Shown here: positions 21,824-32,971 of the stretch, one piece after another | How positions within the stretch are numbered: position 1 is the stretch's first letter | How the letters are laid out: each line of letters begins with the position of its first letter | From: Ophiocordyceps camponoti-saundersi (nom. inval.) | Taxonomy: Eukaryota > Ascomycota > Sordariomycetes > Hypocreales > Ophiocordycipitaceae | NCBI GenBank assembly: GCA_003339415.1 | Contig: PDHQ01000006.1 | Location: 171,597-235,596, forward strand | Length of the DNA stretch: 64,000 bases | Direction of reading: 5' to 3' | The notes under the pieces: generated by a model | The model's input: the letters and a program-made list of their open reading frames with translations, nothing else | Told to the model about the DNA's origin: nothing | The model's database searches: none | Program-made: the position numbers and the translations under genes

Positions 21824-23389
21824 TTATTCGGCGGTTTCGCCGTTGGCATCAGGCGCCGGTGTGGTCGACTGCGTGGCTTCGCGCTGCATGCGGGCTTCTA
21901 TCTCGCGGAGTTGCGACTCGCGAGCCAGGAGTTCCTGGCGCTTCTCGTTGATCTCGCGCTGCACCTTGAGCTCTATCTCGCGCAGCTTCTCCTCCTCTCG
22001 TCGGAGCTGCTCTTCCTTGAGGCGAACCGACTGAGAAGCGAGATCCTCGGGATTCATCGAGCTGTCGGCACTGTTCAAGTTGTCAGCGCCGTCGAAGGCG
22101 ACGACGTTAAGAGGTAGAGAGAGGGCAGCATACTTTCCAGACGCGCCATCGACGCTCTTGGACAGTTTCTCGGTGCGGTAGTTCTCGTAGAGGAAATCGT
22201 GAGTGATTTCTTTGAGGTCAGCCAAGTGGCTGTGGAGGAGGGCCGAGCGGATGGCCAGGAAATCAGAATGGCGAGGATTGTCGACCTCGACGGTACCCCA
22301 TGGGTATTGGCGGGCGCGGACCTTGCGGCCGCCGATATCGACGGCATCCTCGGAGCCGACAATGGCGAAGGGCATGAGCCCCCGCAGCTCGGCGTTCTCC
22401 TCAACCGTGTCTTCGTCGTCCTCTTCAATGTCGTAGGGAAAGTTGTAAACGGGGATTCTGTAGTGCTCGATGTCTTCCATGACCAGCTTCTTCGACTCGG
22501 CCAGCTCAGCTGGCGTCAGAGTATCGGAGCGTCCAATGACAGGGATGACGTTGACGCGAGGAGCAAGGCGCTTCATTAGCTCAATGTCAAGTTCTCGGAG
22601 GCTGGTAAGATGCGCGTCAATTCAAGTTCAAGGTCAAGCAAGGCGCAGGAAGAAACTCACCCATGGCCAGTGGGGGTGATGAAGTAGAGCATGGCGTGAA
22701 CTCGGTTGTCCCTAAAACGGGGGTTACGCTTGATGCGCGACTCCTCGGCCAGGATGTCGTCGTATTGCCTTTCGAGATAGCCAACGATCTCGGCAAAGCT
22801 AGTCCAACAGCGTTAGTGAAATAGACTATGTGTAGAGGGATGGGAACTCTCACCTGGCTTCGTTATCAATTTGATCACCAAAGCCGGGGGTGTCAACAAT
22901 GGTCAGAGAGATACGTGTTCCTTCCTCGTCCAGCTCGAGCTCTGGATTCAAAGGCGAGTTAGAAGAAGCGGCGCGACTTTAGAAAACAAGGGAAAGTGAA
23001 GACGCACCGACGGTGACGGGCTTGATCTTGACGCCGTCTTCAACATGAGCATCGGCGGCATCGTCCGAATCTTTGTGCTGAAGGACATCCTTGCCACATA
23101 GGGTATTGACAAACGTGGTGCGACCTGGCAAGAAAAGGTATCAGCGGCTTGCGTCAAAGAGCCCACGTAGCAGGGAGACAAGGCGAAAGTAGGGTTTGTT
23201 ATTTTTTCCCATACCTGTTCCTGAAGCGCCGCAGACCATGAGGCAGAATTGGATGCCCTTCTTGACATTTTTCTTGCGACGAAGCATCTTCTGTGGAACG
23301 GGTAAATCAGTATCCAGCGAGATGAAAGGGTTACTGGTTGGAGAGCAGGTTTCCCCGGGGAGCAAACAACGTACTGCTGGGGACGACAT
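21824..23389 (-). CDS. Septin, Cdc11/AspA group
   Basis: Seven exons on the minus strand: 23389-23375 (15 nt), 23290-23215, 23124-23008, 22941-22854, 22798-22661, 22601-22134, 22070-21824 (1149 nt, 382 aa). Septins polymerise into filaments at septa and hyphal tips. The joined protein reads S-S-P-A-K-M-L-R-R-K-K-N-V-K-K, the basic lipid-binding start. The P-loop is G-A-S-G-T-G-R-T (26-33, Arg in place of the usual Lys), Switch II is D-T-P-G-F-G-D, and the G4 position reads G-R-S-D instead of A-K-A-D, both as in Cdc11-type septins. Y-P-W-G-x-V-E-V-D-N lies in the septin unique element, and a charged coiled coil (about 300-365) ends the protein. The last intron (22071-22133) is 63 nt, lacks an in-frame stop, and could be retained to give 403 aa. 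Confidence 0.93.
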
Positions 23390-24965
23390 TGTGGCAGGAA
23401 TAGCGAGGCGACGAGCCGTGGTGAAGGCGTCTTGAGCGGAGCAGAGGAGAAGGATAGAAGAACAGAGAGGCGTGCGATGACGAAGCAGCGCCTCAGAGTT
23501 GGGCGGAGAATGGGAGAAGACGACGGTGGGAATGAGGTTGCGGTAGAGTAAAAGGCTTGGAGCCGGCGGTAGCAGGGGAAAAGGATGGAGAGGGCGGAAA
23601 GGGGCAAGGGAGGCGGTGGTGGTGGCCGGTATGGTACCTGCAAGTGGGTGCGACGCAAGGCGGAGATGCAAGTACCCGACCGGAGCAAGGTAGTACCGTG
23701 CCTGCAGACTCGCTGGACACGGTGAAGGCGCTCCCTGATCAGGGTCCATGTAGCTGATAATTGGATGAGAGGCCCGAGCCCCCCGAGGCGGGCAGGCGGT
23801 GGGCTGCGCGTCAGGCAGGCTGACAGGGCTACTACATAGTAGTGCAACAATCTCGCGCCCTGGCCATGAGGCTTGCGTTGTCTTGGAGGGAGGAGAGCTC
23901 TCCCCTCTCTCTCTCTCCTGAGGTCTTTTGTCCGCTTTCTTTTCTCTTACTTTCTTTTTCTTACATCCTTTCCACGTCATGCTCTATGTATGTACGGATA
24001 CCGATTGCCTATTCACAGCAGCGGCACTGTGTAACGGAGAAACGTGTCAGTCAGGTATTTATCCGAACACCTCCGTTGCTTATACGGATACGTCCGTACA
24101 TATATACATACATAAGGCTGTAATTGCAAGCCCCTCTCCTCGAGGGTATCGTCCCTCATCTCTTCTCCGACAATCAACTCTCTCTGCACGTAACGCCGTG
24201 CGGCGGCCAAGATGACACGCCGGCTGTCTTTCTTTACTTTGCCCTGCCCTGCCCGTCCGTACCTACTACATACATACAGCCACCTGCACTCCTACGGGTT
24301 CACGGCTAGCCGTTCTGGGCCAGGCGGCAGTTCCTCGGTATGGAAGCCAGACAAGAAACCCTGCCTCTAGGCGCTGCATCTCTCGTGGCGGATGAGCAGA
24401 AAAGGGAAATGGTACGGATAAGAAAAAGCCACAGCGTCTGCCTTAAATATCCGTTTCTCGTCAGGAGAACACGACATCTTGCCGTCACAATAAAGTCAGA
24501 CTTGTTGGAGGAGCAACCCGCTAGACTCTAATAGACTCCCTAGAGCGACGAGCGTTGTCATGTGGCGGTTCCTTACAACTCACATTCAAGTGCCATGAGC
24601 TGCGCCACGTGTGGCTCACGCCCTGGAGCCTTTTCGGCCCGCGGTTCTCTGCCCTCAGTCGCGCATAAATCACACACAATACCAACGGGGAGCCTCGCGA
24701 TGACGACAGCTGAGACTTCATCTGCCAGTCCATTCCTGCGCGACCACTTACCTCGAGCTCAACAGCCGTGATCCGCGTCTCGTCCGGTCATAACATCGAT
24801 TCACGGTGCTTTGACTACCCCGGCCGGACCAGCTCTTTGTAGTATCCGGTCTCACGCCGGGCCGCCTTCCGAACCGTCCCGTGATGCGCATCCTCGCGAA
24901 GGCCTCATAGCGGTATCCGACCACCCCTGCTACCTCCACGACATTCGTCGCTCCTCACCGCAACG
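23390..24965. other. Intergenic region between divergent genes
   Basis: About 1.6 kb. TACGGATA words at 23993, 24083 and 24413 sit among TACATACA strings. Many short ORFs, none family-like; those at 23141-23850 (minus) mostly read through septin exons and introns. Confidence 0.6.
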
Positions 24966-26253
24966 ATGAACGTCCGTCCACCGATAGAATCTTCCAACCC
25001 CACCACTGTCCTCTCCGTCTCCTTCAACAATGACTCCAGCTGCTTTGCTGTTGGTCTCGAGTCCGGGATATGCGGTGAGTCGTCTCCCCGCCTCGTCCAT
25101 GTAGCTGCTGTCGCTGACTTCTCTTTGCCATCCAGTCTTTCATACCAAATCATGTCTACTCAAGGCATCTCGAGGTTTGACATCATGCTAGTTGCTTGCG
25201 ACCCGTCACCCGCGCTGACGAGCGCAACTCAGACTTCAATGCCGGCATCGGTCTCGTACAGATGATGGGCAAGACCAACTACCTAGCTCTAGTCGGTGGC
25301 GGCAGGTCACCCAAGTTTGCCATGAACAAGGTTAGGCGCTCGCTACATCGATATATGCCGCAACCTGACCCTCTCGACAGGCCATCATATGGGACGATAT
25401 GAAAGGCAAGGTGGCTCTCGACATTACAGCGCTGCAGCCCATCCGCGGCATACGGTTAGGACGAGAGCGTGTCGTCGTCGTCTTGCAGACCAGCGTGCGT
25501 GTCTACGCCTTCGCAAAGCCCCCGGAACTGCTCCACGTCTACGAGACGGCCGACAACTTCCTTGGGCTGTGCTGCCTAGCCGGTAACAAAGCTGCCTTCC
25601 CCGGCCGCACATCAGGTCAGGTTCAGGTCGTGGACCTGGCGACGGGTAACGTCAGCATCATCCCAGCCCATTCATCTGCTCTCAAGGCAATCCAGCTTAG
25701 CTCCGACGGCAAACTGCTGGCCAGTGCCAGCGAGACCGGGACCTTAATCCGCGTCTACTCCACCACCAACTGTGCCCGCGTCGCCGAGCTGCGCCGCGGC
25801 ATCGATGCGGCCACCATCTTCTCCCTCGCGTTTTGCCCCTCGGGCGCCATGCTCGCCTGCACTTCCGACAAGTCTACTCTCCACATCTTCGACATCCCAA
25901 ATGCCCGGAATAAGGATCACTCCCCAGGCGTAGAGGGCGACACGGGCAAATGGGGTATTCTGGGCAAGATCCCCCTCATGCCGCGCGTCTTCTCTGATGT
26001 CTACTCCTTCGCTTCGGTCCGCTTTGAGGCTGGAGACGACGCCATGGTCGGCGGCATCCCCTTTGACGAGGGCACCATGCTGGGCACGATGAGACCGCCC
26101 AAAGGCGTTATCGGCTGGATCGGCGATGACAGCCTCGTTGTCGTTGGTGCCGGCCAGGACGCGAGGTGGGAAAAGTTCATTCTGGTCGACGGCGACGACG
26201 GCAGAAGACATTGCGTACGGGAAGGCTGGAAGCGCTATCTGGGGAACACTTAA
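24966..26253 (+). CDS. PROPPIN WD40 protein (Hsv2/Atg18 family, WIPI3/4-like)
   Basis: Four exons, 24966-25074, 25136-25174, 25233-25330, 25381-26253 (1119 nt, 372 aa). PROPPINs are seven-bladed propellers that bind PtdIns3P and PtdIns(3,5)P2 on autophagic and endosomal membranes. The phosphoinositide motif is L-R-R-G at 219-222, followed by A-T-I-F-S-L-A-F. WD-type repeats are visible at 15-50, 60-100 and 180-245. Splicing is needed to recover V-F-H-T-K..R-D-F-N-A-G-I-G and N-Y-L-A-L-V-G-G-G. At 372 aa with a short loop it fits Hsv2 better than Atg18, which usually has a longer disordered insert. Exon 2 is only 39 nt. It lies 7 kb from Atg29, which I take as coincidence. Confidence 0.92.
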
Positions 26254-26466
26254 CGTGGCGCAGGATGAAAGTCCTGGCAATTGTTATTGACGGAAGAGGC
26301 TTGATTGCGTTGCATGGAGGCGTTTTCGGGGGCGGACTTTGCATTGGGTTGGTCTCAGCTTTGTTCCACTTTTCCTGTTCAACGATAACTGCCTGTTGAT
26401 GACGATTGTACGGATTACAGATGTGTCCCGTTCTGCGCATGTGTAGGGCATTTCCTAGCCTCCTCG

Positions 26467-27568
26467 TTATCGTGGTGAACGGCTTCTCCTCCTCCGACTT
26501 GGCGATGGACTTCTGCTCGTACGTCGAGATCGTCTCTCGCTTTCATGATGCCGATCTCTGCGGCGGCGGTCATCCGAATAACCCTTATCGCGCCCCCGCG
26601 GTTCGGCTGTTCTACCTGGTCTGTCTTCATTATCGTAATTCCGCCGGCGACGACGCTCCTCATATCCGGTATCGCGTCTCCGCGTCTCCGTCCCATATTT
26701 ATCGTCGTCGTCGTCATAGCGTGTCAGACGCCGATGCCGTTGTCGGTCCGCAGACTCGTCACGATGTCCGTGTCTGTCATCCCGGCGCCGTTCCATGTCT
26801 CGAGGCGAGCGGCCTTCTCGCTGTCGTCGTCCGGAGTCTCCATCGTCACGTCTCGATCGATGAGATGAGTGATGGTGACGGTGACTGTGTTTGCGCTCCC
26901 TCTTCTCGGCCTTGCGCCTTGCCTCTTCAACTTCTTTCTTCTTCTCGTCGATGAGATACGGCTTCATGGGGTCGTCGTCATCGTGATCCCGCACAAGAGC
27001 TGCCAGCTGTTGTTCTTCCGGAAGCAAAGGCCGAGACACCTTTTCGCCGTCGTCTTCGTCTTCGCTGCTCTCGTCTTCTGACACGGGCTGACCCTCCCTG
27101 CGCTTCATATCCTCCCAACCGACTTTGAACTCGTCCGGATCCTCATCGTCTCGAGGCTTGTATCGCGCGTGGTCGACACTGATGAGCCTTCCGCCGATGT
27201 CTGCACCGCCGAGATTGTCGACGGCGAGGTCGGTACTCCGCTGATCGTGGTACTTGAGCCAGCCGAAACCCCTAGACTTGCCTGTCTCCTTGTCGCGGGC
27301 GAGCTTTAGAAAGACGGGTTCGCCAAATTGAGAGAATATTGTGATAACGTCGCCTTCGGACAGCTCGTACGGCAGTCCTCCGAAGTAGATAAATGCCGTG
27401 TCGCGAAAGTCGGTATGCCAGGAGCCTTCTGTAGAACTGCGTCGTCCACGAGGCCGAGTCAGCGACGGGGGATTAGGGAAAAGTAAAAGATGGGAGGGGG
27501 CGCTTTGCTCACACTCCTTTCTCGATCTCCTTCTGGTTGAGCGCCTGGATGGCGCGTATCTTGTTCAT
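26467..27568 (-). CDS. U2 snRNP/RES-complex RNA-binding protein Ist3 (Snu17/RBMX2)
   Basis: Two exons on the minus strand, 27568-27513 and 27436-26467 (1026 nt, 341 aa). Ist3 scaffolds the RES (retention and splicing) complex with Bud13 and Pml1 in the nucleus. The N terminus M-N-K-I-R-x-I-Q-x-L-N is diagnostic, followed by G-S-W-H-x-D-F. One RRM covers about 32-110 with RNP2 A-F-I-Y-F-G-G-L (33-40) and RNP1 K-S-R-G-F-G-W-L-K-Y (72-81). After the RRM, W-E-D near 126 is followed by a charged tail of about 210 residues rich in Arg, Asp, Glu and Ser, ending in R-S-R-S-P-R. This RS-like tail is much longer than in budding yeast but common in filamentous fungi. The intron uses GTGAGC and CAG; phase 2 gives G-V-S-T-E-G-S-W. 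Confidence 0.93.
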
Positions 27569-27936
27569 CCTTGACTGTCTTAAGAACGGAGAGTCTTTTC
27601 CAGAGGAACCCCGTTGGCAACAGAGACTCTGAATAGGTCGGATCCGGGTCAACATGTCTCCGCGGGCCGGAATGCCAACGCTCCAGGAAGCTCCTGCGCC
27701 CCACTGCATTATTATTAGTTGACGAAAGGCGACGACGAGTGACGAGACGCTCATTGATGAATCTCCTCCACGTGAAAAGGACCTGCTACCGACGGTGAAC
27801 GCCCTGGATCGCCTCAAAGAAGTCCTTCCTACTACCAAGATGCGCCTGGAATAGACAAACCTTTTCGGCCAACGACGACGCGTCCTCGATTCGACCATCC
27901 CCTTGTCGAGCCGAACGGTCTCCTTTCCCTGCCGCC
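27569..27936. other. Divergent promoter region
   Basis: About 370 bases shared between Ist3 (-) and the dynein light intermediate chain gene (+). No TATA box or ORF of note. Confidence 0.6.
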
Positions 27937-29868
27937 ATGGCGGGCGGCGGCCAGCGAGTGTCGACTTACACTTCGAGATCGACCGACTCAAATGGCCCTC
28001 CTCAGAGAAACCTATGGACTTCAATGCTCGAGTCCGTCGCCAGCGGGAAGAGGCTACCGGACAAGAACGTACTCGTCCTGGGTAAGCTGTTCTACTCGAC
28101 GGGTAGCATCGCCTGTTGACTCTATGAAACAGGCGGAACCCCAGAATCGCAGCGAGACTTCATCGATTCCTTATACGAGGCGCCATCTAAACGCGGCTTT
28201 GACCGGCAGACAACCCCTCCTGTCGCCAACAGCTTTGCTCTGGGCTACACTTACTACGACGTGCTCGATGCAGATCAAGACGGTGCGTGCCCTCCGCCTC
28301 TTGACGACGGAAGCGTCACTGAATCGCCTAAATAGACACCCTGGCTCGCGTCTCCCTCTACCTCCTCTCTCAGCCATCGGCCGAGTTCGCCCCCCTAGTC
28401 TCTCCCTTGCTCACGCCCGAGGCCATCCCCAACACAGCGCTGGTCGTGCTCCTCGACTGGGCCCAACCCCATCTGTGGTTGCGTCAGCTCTGGAGCTGGA
28501 TTCAGGTCCTAGAACAAGTCATGCGGCAAATAAGCACCGAGGCCCGCGACGAGATGGAAAATGTCATGGCCTCTTGGAAGGAGAGGGGAAGGGGAGGTGC
28601 TACTGTCAACCTTGATGGCACTACGACTGCAATAGGCACGGCTGGCGACGGGGACGGCTTGCTACCTGTCGGACCAGGGGAGTGGACTGAACCCCTTGGC
28701 CTTCCGCTGTGCGTCGTGTGCCAAAACGTAAGTCAGCCTCCCCCCTGCGAAAGGGATTGCACGCGTGGCTAACGGCGTGCGTTTAGGCACAAAGGATGGA
28801 GTTCCTTGAAAAGAGCAAAGGATGGCGAGAACCAGACTTTGACACAGTTCTTCAATATCTGCGAACCGTGCTGCTACGCCGTAAGCGCTCCATCTCTCGC
28901 CCTGAAATTCGTCTTTCTATCTGTTGACCCGAAGCATAAGATGGCGCCTCTCTCATCTACACGTCACAAAACACCCCCTCCCAACTCCCCGTCCTCCTCC
29001 ACTCTACCCTCGGCATCACATCTCTCCTCAAGCGTCAACCACTTAAACACAACGTCATCGACCGTGACCAGATCGTCGTGGCTCCCAATTGGGATTCGTG
29101 GGGCAAAATTCGCATTCTTGGCGGAACCTTTGACGCCGAGCTCGTCTCGCGCGGGTGGGAAGAAGACATTAAGCTTCCGGCCGGTTCGAGTCCCCCATCA
29201 ATGGAGGAAGAAGAACAAGAACAAGACGACGACGAAAATAACGGTATCGCGGACACCAACCACACGTCTTCAGGTCGCAACGCCAGCGCCATCGCGCAGT
29301 ACGAATCCTGGTGTCGCGATCCAAATAGTGGTGGCCTCGCCGTCGTCGAGAGCGCAATGGACGACGGATCTGCCGTGGCTACAGAGAGTGAAGATCCGCA
29401 GACTTTTCTCGAGCGGCAGCTCAAGATCCTGGAGGCCTTCAAGGCTAAGACGCCGCTCCCTGATAAGCCTGCGGACAGCAGCAACAACCACCTCACGCCA
29501 ACCCGGCGGCTGGACATCGTGGGCGATGAGAAGAGCGTTCACGATCATATCGGTCCTGTGCAATGTAATATGGGTGGCATCCAGGTCGATGCCGATGATA
29601 TGCTGCAGCGCCTCAAGGTAAGTCGAGCCATACGTCCCCCCGTCTTTCCCCATGTTTCTCTCGAACACCGGTGATTCGGTCACCATTTGCTTAACTGCTC
29701 CTCCAGGATCGCAACGCCCGCGTTGCTTCATCTTCAAACCCGGACGACGTCGACATCGCAAGCCCCATCGAAAGCCTCGCCAAGGAGTACGACACGGAAC
29801 AACTGCAAAACTTCTTCACCGGCCTCATGAACCGTACGACTGGCTCGGGCGATAGTCCTCGTTCTTGA
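27937..29868 (+). CDS. Dynein light intermediate chain
   Basis: Six exons, 27937-28081, 28133-28282, 28336-28727, 28787-28880, 28941-29617, 29707-29868 (1620 nt, 539 aa). This subunit of cytoplasmic dynein 1 binds the heavy chain and cargo adaptors. Features: L-W-x-S-M-L at 26-31, N-V-L-V-L-G-G-T-P-E-S starting at 44, F-A-L-G-Y-T-Y in exon 2, and L-D-W-x-x-P-x-x-W-L in exon 3, all in the Ras-like domain. The P-loop region (48-56) reads L-G-G-T-P-E-S-Q-R and lacks the G-K-S/T needed to bind nucleotide phosphates. The C-terminal half is acidic and unstructured (glutamate/aspartate run near 385-400). A C-terminal helix L-x-N-F-F-x-x-L-M-N may be the adaptor-binding element. All five introns are GT..AG and phase-consistent. 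Confidence 0.92.
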
Positions 29869-30251
29869 CTGTCTTGTCAGAAACTTGAATCGAAATGACG
29901 TTTAGGAAGGCTCGGAAGAAGGGGCGTGAGTCAGGGGAAGGGGATTTCTGTGATCAAGGGGCATGGAGGTGATGGGTCGGATAGATACCCCTGATGAAGA
30001 AAGAATTTCGTCTGCAGAGAACATCACGAGAAAGACATCTAAGTGATGATACTATGAAAGTCAATTTTCGGCGTCTCGCATCTGGTATCCACACAAAGTC
30101 CAAGTAATTCATCAAGAAAAACACCATCGTAAAACCAATCACACACCCTGAAGGATGCCATTCCTCAATCACAACGTGCACAGCGCGCTAACGAGGCCAG
30201 TCCCCAAGAAGACAAAGAACGAAACTTGCCCGTCCCCAGATAGAAGCAAGC
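29869..30251. other. Intergenic region between convergent genes
   Basis: About 380 bases with 3' ends of two genes. Nothing recognisable. Confidence 0.6.
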
Positions 30252-32531
30252 TCAAGCAGGCTCCTCCGAAGACAGGCCCAACCTGGCGGTGACGACGGAA
30301 TCCAAGAGGCCAGGGAAAAGCCAGGGATGCTGCAGCATCTCGACCTCGAAGGCGTTGACGGTGCTGCGGGCGAGGGATGTGAAGCGCTTGTTTCCGAGGA
30401 GGGCGCCGAGTCTGAACAGGTTGGAGGCTGAGACGGCGTTGGTGGAGGGCAGGGACGTGTCCATCCCGTCTTTGAGGCGGAGGACGGCGTAGGGTGAGGT
30501 TGATGTCGTTGTGAAGAAGGCTCCGGCTGAGTCGTGGAAGAGTCGGATTTGAGTCTCTGTATCCGGGTCAGTTGGGGTGCAAGGGGGAAAGGCGGTTCGA
30601 TGAACGGGGTTGTGAGCTTTGGTGACGTACCTTGGAGCGATGCGGCGAAGTCGACGAGGTCGTTGTCGCCGGTCGCATCGTGGAGGTCGAGGAGTCCAAG
30701 GATCAAATATGCGTAGTCATCGGCAAAGCCCTGCGTGTCCTTGCCGAGTCTCCAGATCCTGTAGAGAGTAGAAGTGTCCCCGTTCCAAAGGTTTCTCTTG
30801 ATAAAGTCGATGGCGGCCCTGGCCGCGGTCCGGCATCTCTCCGCCAGGGTAGCATCAACCTTTGCCAGGCCCATGGTTGTCCGAGCCAAGGCAGAGACGA
30901 CCAGTCCATTCCAACCCGTGATAATCTTGTCGTCTAATTCGGGTCGAGGTCGTTCAGCGTCCCTCCTGGACTTGAGCTCGGACTTGGCGGTGACGATGTA
31001 TCGCTTCACCGTCTCGACCGGAATGGCAAGATGCTTGGCAATATCGTGAGGGGACGTGACGATGCGAAGGACGTTTTGATTGATGAAATCCTCGTTCGGG
31101 TCATGCCTCTCGTCCACATTTCCGTGCTCCTGCACGTCCCAATGCATGGCAGCAACAGGGCTGATGCGCCTATCGACGGCATGGAGGACTGAGTCGAACT
31201 CGCGTTTGGTCCAAAGATAATAGGCCCCTTCTCTCATTTCCTTGTCGCCTCGCCTATGATACGAGTCTGCGGCTTCACTGGATAAAAAGCCGCCACTCGT
31301 CAAGGCGATTGGCTCCGACGTCAGATAGTGGACGAGTTCGACGACGACATCAAAGAACTCGTTGCCGGCCTGGCCGCCGCAGATACGCCAGGCTTCCAGA
31401 TACAGGCCGAGTAGCAATGCGTTATCGACGACGAGCTTCTCGAAGTTGGGAATACTCCAGCTGGGCGTGACAGAACAGCGCGCAAAGCCGCCGCCGCCGA
31501 CGTGATCATGCAGAGCACCGTCACGGATCTTGCGTAGCGTATGGATTGCCATGTCCGTCGCGCGCCTGCATTCTTCTTGCCCGACCACATCCATCACGGG
31601 GGTGGGGTAGCTTTGCAGCTTCAGCAAGAAGGCCAGCTTCGGCGGCGTTATGAATTTAGGCGCCAGTCCGAAGCCCCCGTAGACGGGATCGAAGGTGCCT
31701 GCGATGTGCGTGTAGGCCTCCTCCAGCTGATCCAGGTCCAGCTCGCTTATCACGGAGGCATCACGTTCATGGACGGCCAACAAGTCCGTCAATCCCGGGT
31801 TCAGCCACCCCGGCGGCACAACGGATGATGGCTGGATCGGCAGGCCGCGGGTGCCCAAGGTGCCCTCGGCAGCGAACTCTCTAAGCTGGCTCAAAACCTC
31901 GGTTGCCTCCTTACGGCATCTTCCTTCCTGTTCTCTCCAGATGTTGCTTACTTTTCTCAGGATAGTGAGAAAGTCCGGCGCCTCATCCTCGTGCTCGGCT
32001 GCGGCCCGTCGGGCCGCGCCGGGTCCCGCCCAGAAAGTTCCTCCGAAGACGGGCTCCAGCTCGGATGTGAGGAAAAGATTAAGCGGCCAGCCACCGACGC
32101 TACTCGTCGCCTGAACGTAGTTCATATAAATGGCATCGATGTCCGGACGCTCTTCCCGGTCGACGATGACGGGGACGAAGTGGTTGTTGAGCATATGGGC
32201 ACATTCAGGACTTGAGAAAGACTCGAGGGCCATGATGCGACTGACTGTCGAAGACGGTGAGCCATCGGCGGAGGATCAGCAAGAAGGATCATGACCAACA
32301 GTGGCAGGCTCGATATCCAATGTGGAGGAAGATGAGCTTGTTCTCTGCCGCGGCACGGCCTACGCTGAGCCCATCCAAGAGCTGCCATTTGACCAGGCTA
32401 TCCCCGGCGCTGCTCACAAAGGGACTGTGGCTATTATGAGCTCGATTCTTCAGAGTAGACTCGAGAAATCGTGATGGCCTTCCGTCGGCTAGAGCATGGT
32501 CAACGCCGGCAGAGGCCGCTAGCTGAGACAT
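30252..32531 (-). CDS. DUF255 thioredoxin-like protein (SPATA20/YyaL family)
   Basis: Three exons on the minus strand, 32531-32296, 32240-30631, 30556-30252 (2151 nt, 716 aa). The family couples an N-terminal thioredoxin-like domain to an (alpha/alpha)6-barrel resembling N-acylglucosamine epimerases; its reaction is not established. The thioredoxin-like part is clear: I-F-L-H-I-G-Y-R-A-C-H at 67-77, D-R-E-E-R-P-D-I-D, and G-G-W-P-L-N-L-F-L-T. The usual C-H-W-C-H site is C-H-C-C-R here (76-80): both cysteines of C-x-x-C remain but Trp and the second His are changed. This stretch crosses intron 1 (32295-32241, 55 nt, donor GTCATG). The barrel contains G-G-F-x-R-C-S-V and W-N-G-L-V-V-S-A-L-A. 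Intron 2 gives S-L-Q-E-T-Q-I-R-L-F. The start at 32531 is supported by the homologous spacing to N-R-A-H-N-S-x-S-P-F. Confidence 0.9.
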
Positions 32532-32971
32532 CCTCAAGCCAGTACGATAGGGGCGAAGCTGAAGTCGTTTCCAGAGGTAGTTCCGAGATTCTGTCTCCGT
32601 ACTCTTTTTATCTCTCTCTTCATCTCCCTTTATCTCTCCGTCTTTCCCCTTCACGATCAACAGAGGCTCTTCGGGAAAAAACCTGGCTCCTCAAGCGAGT
32701 GTACAGCAGCTTGCTGATGATTGGGAGCTTTGCCGCCTACGGACGGAGTTGGGGAAAATCTTTGTCAAGGTCCGATTACTGCCCGAAAGTCATCGGAGTT
32801 CGGTGGAGAGAAGATCCGACATCTAGGTAGTTATCTAGTATACGGACTATCTTATCGATAATGCTTCTACAGGCACATCCTTAGTACATAAGGCGCGACG
32901 ACTCATCCGCCTCGCCTCGCCTCACCTGTTTTCTCTCCCGCCTCAGCCTCGCGCGGTTCTCCACTGCTGCC
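32532..32971. other. Divergent intergenic region
   Basis: About 440 bases between the DUF255 gene (-) and Atg29 (+), pyrimidine-rich at 32600-32660. No gene seen. Confidence 0.6.
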
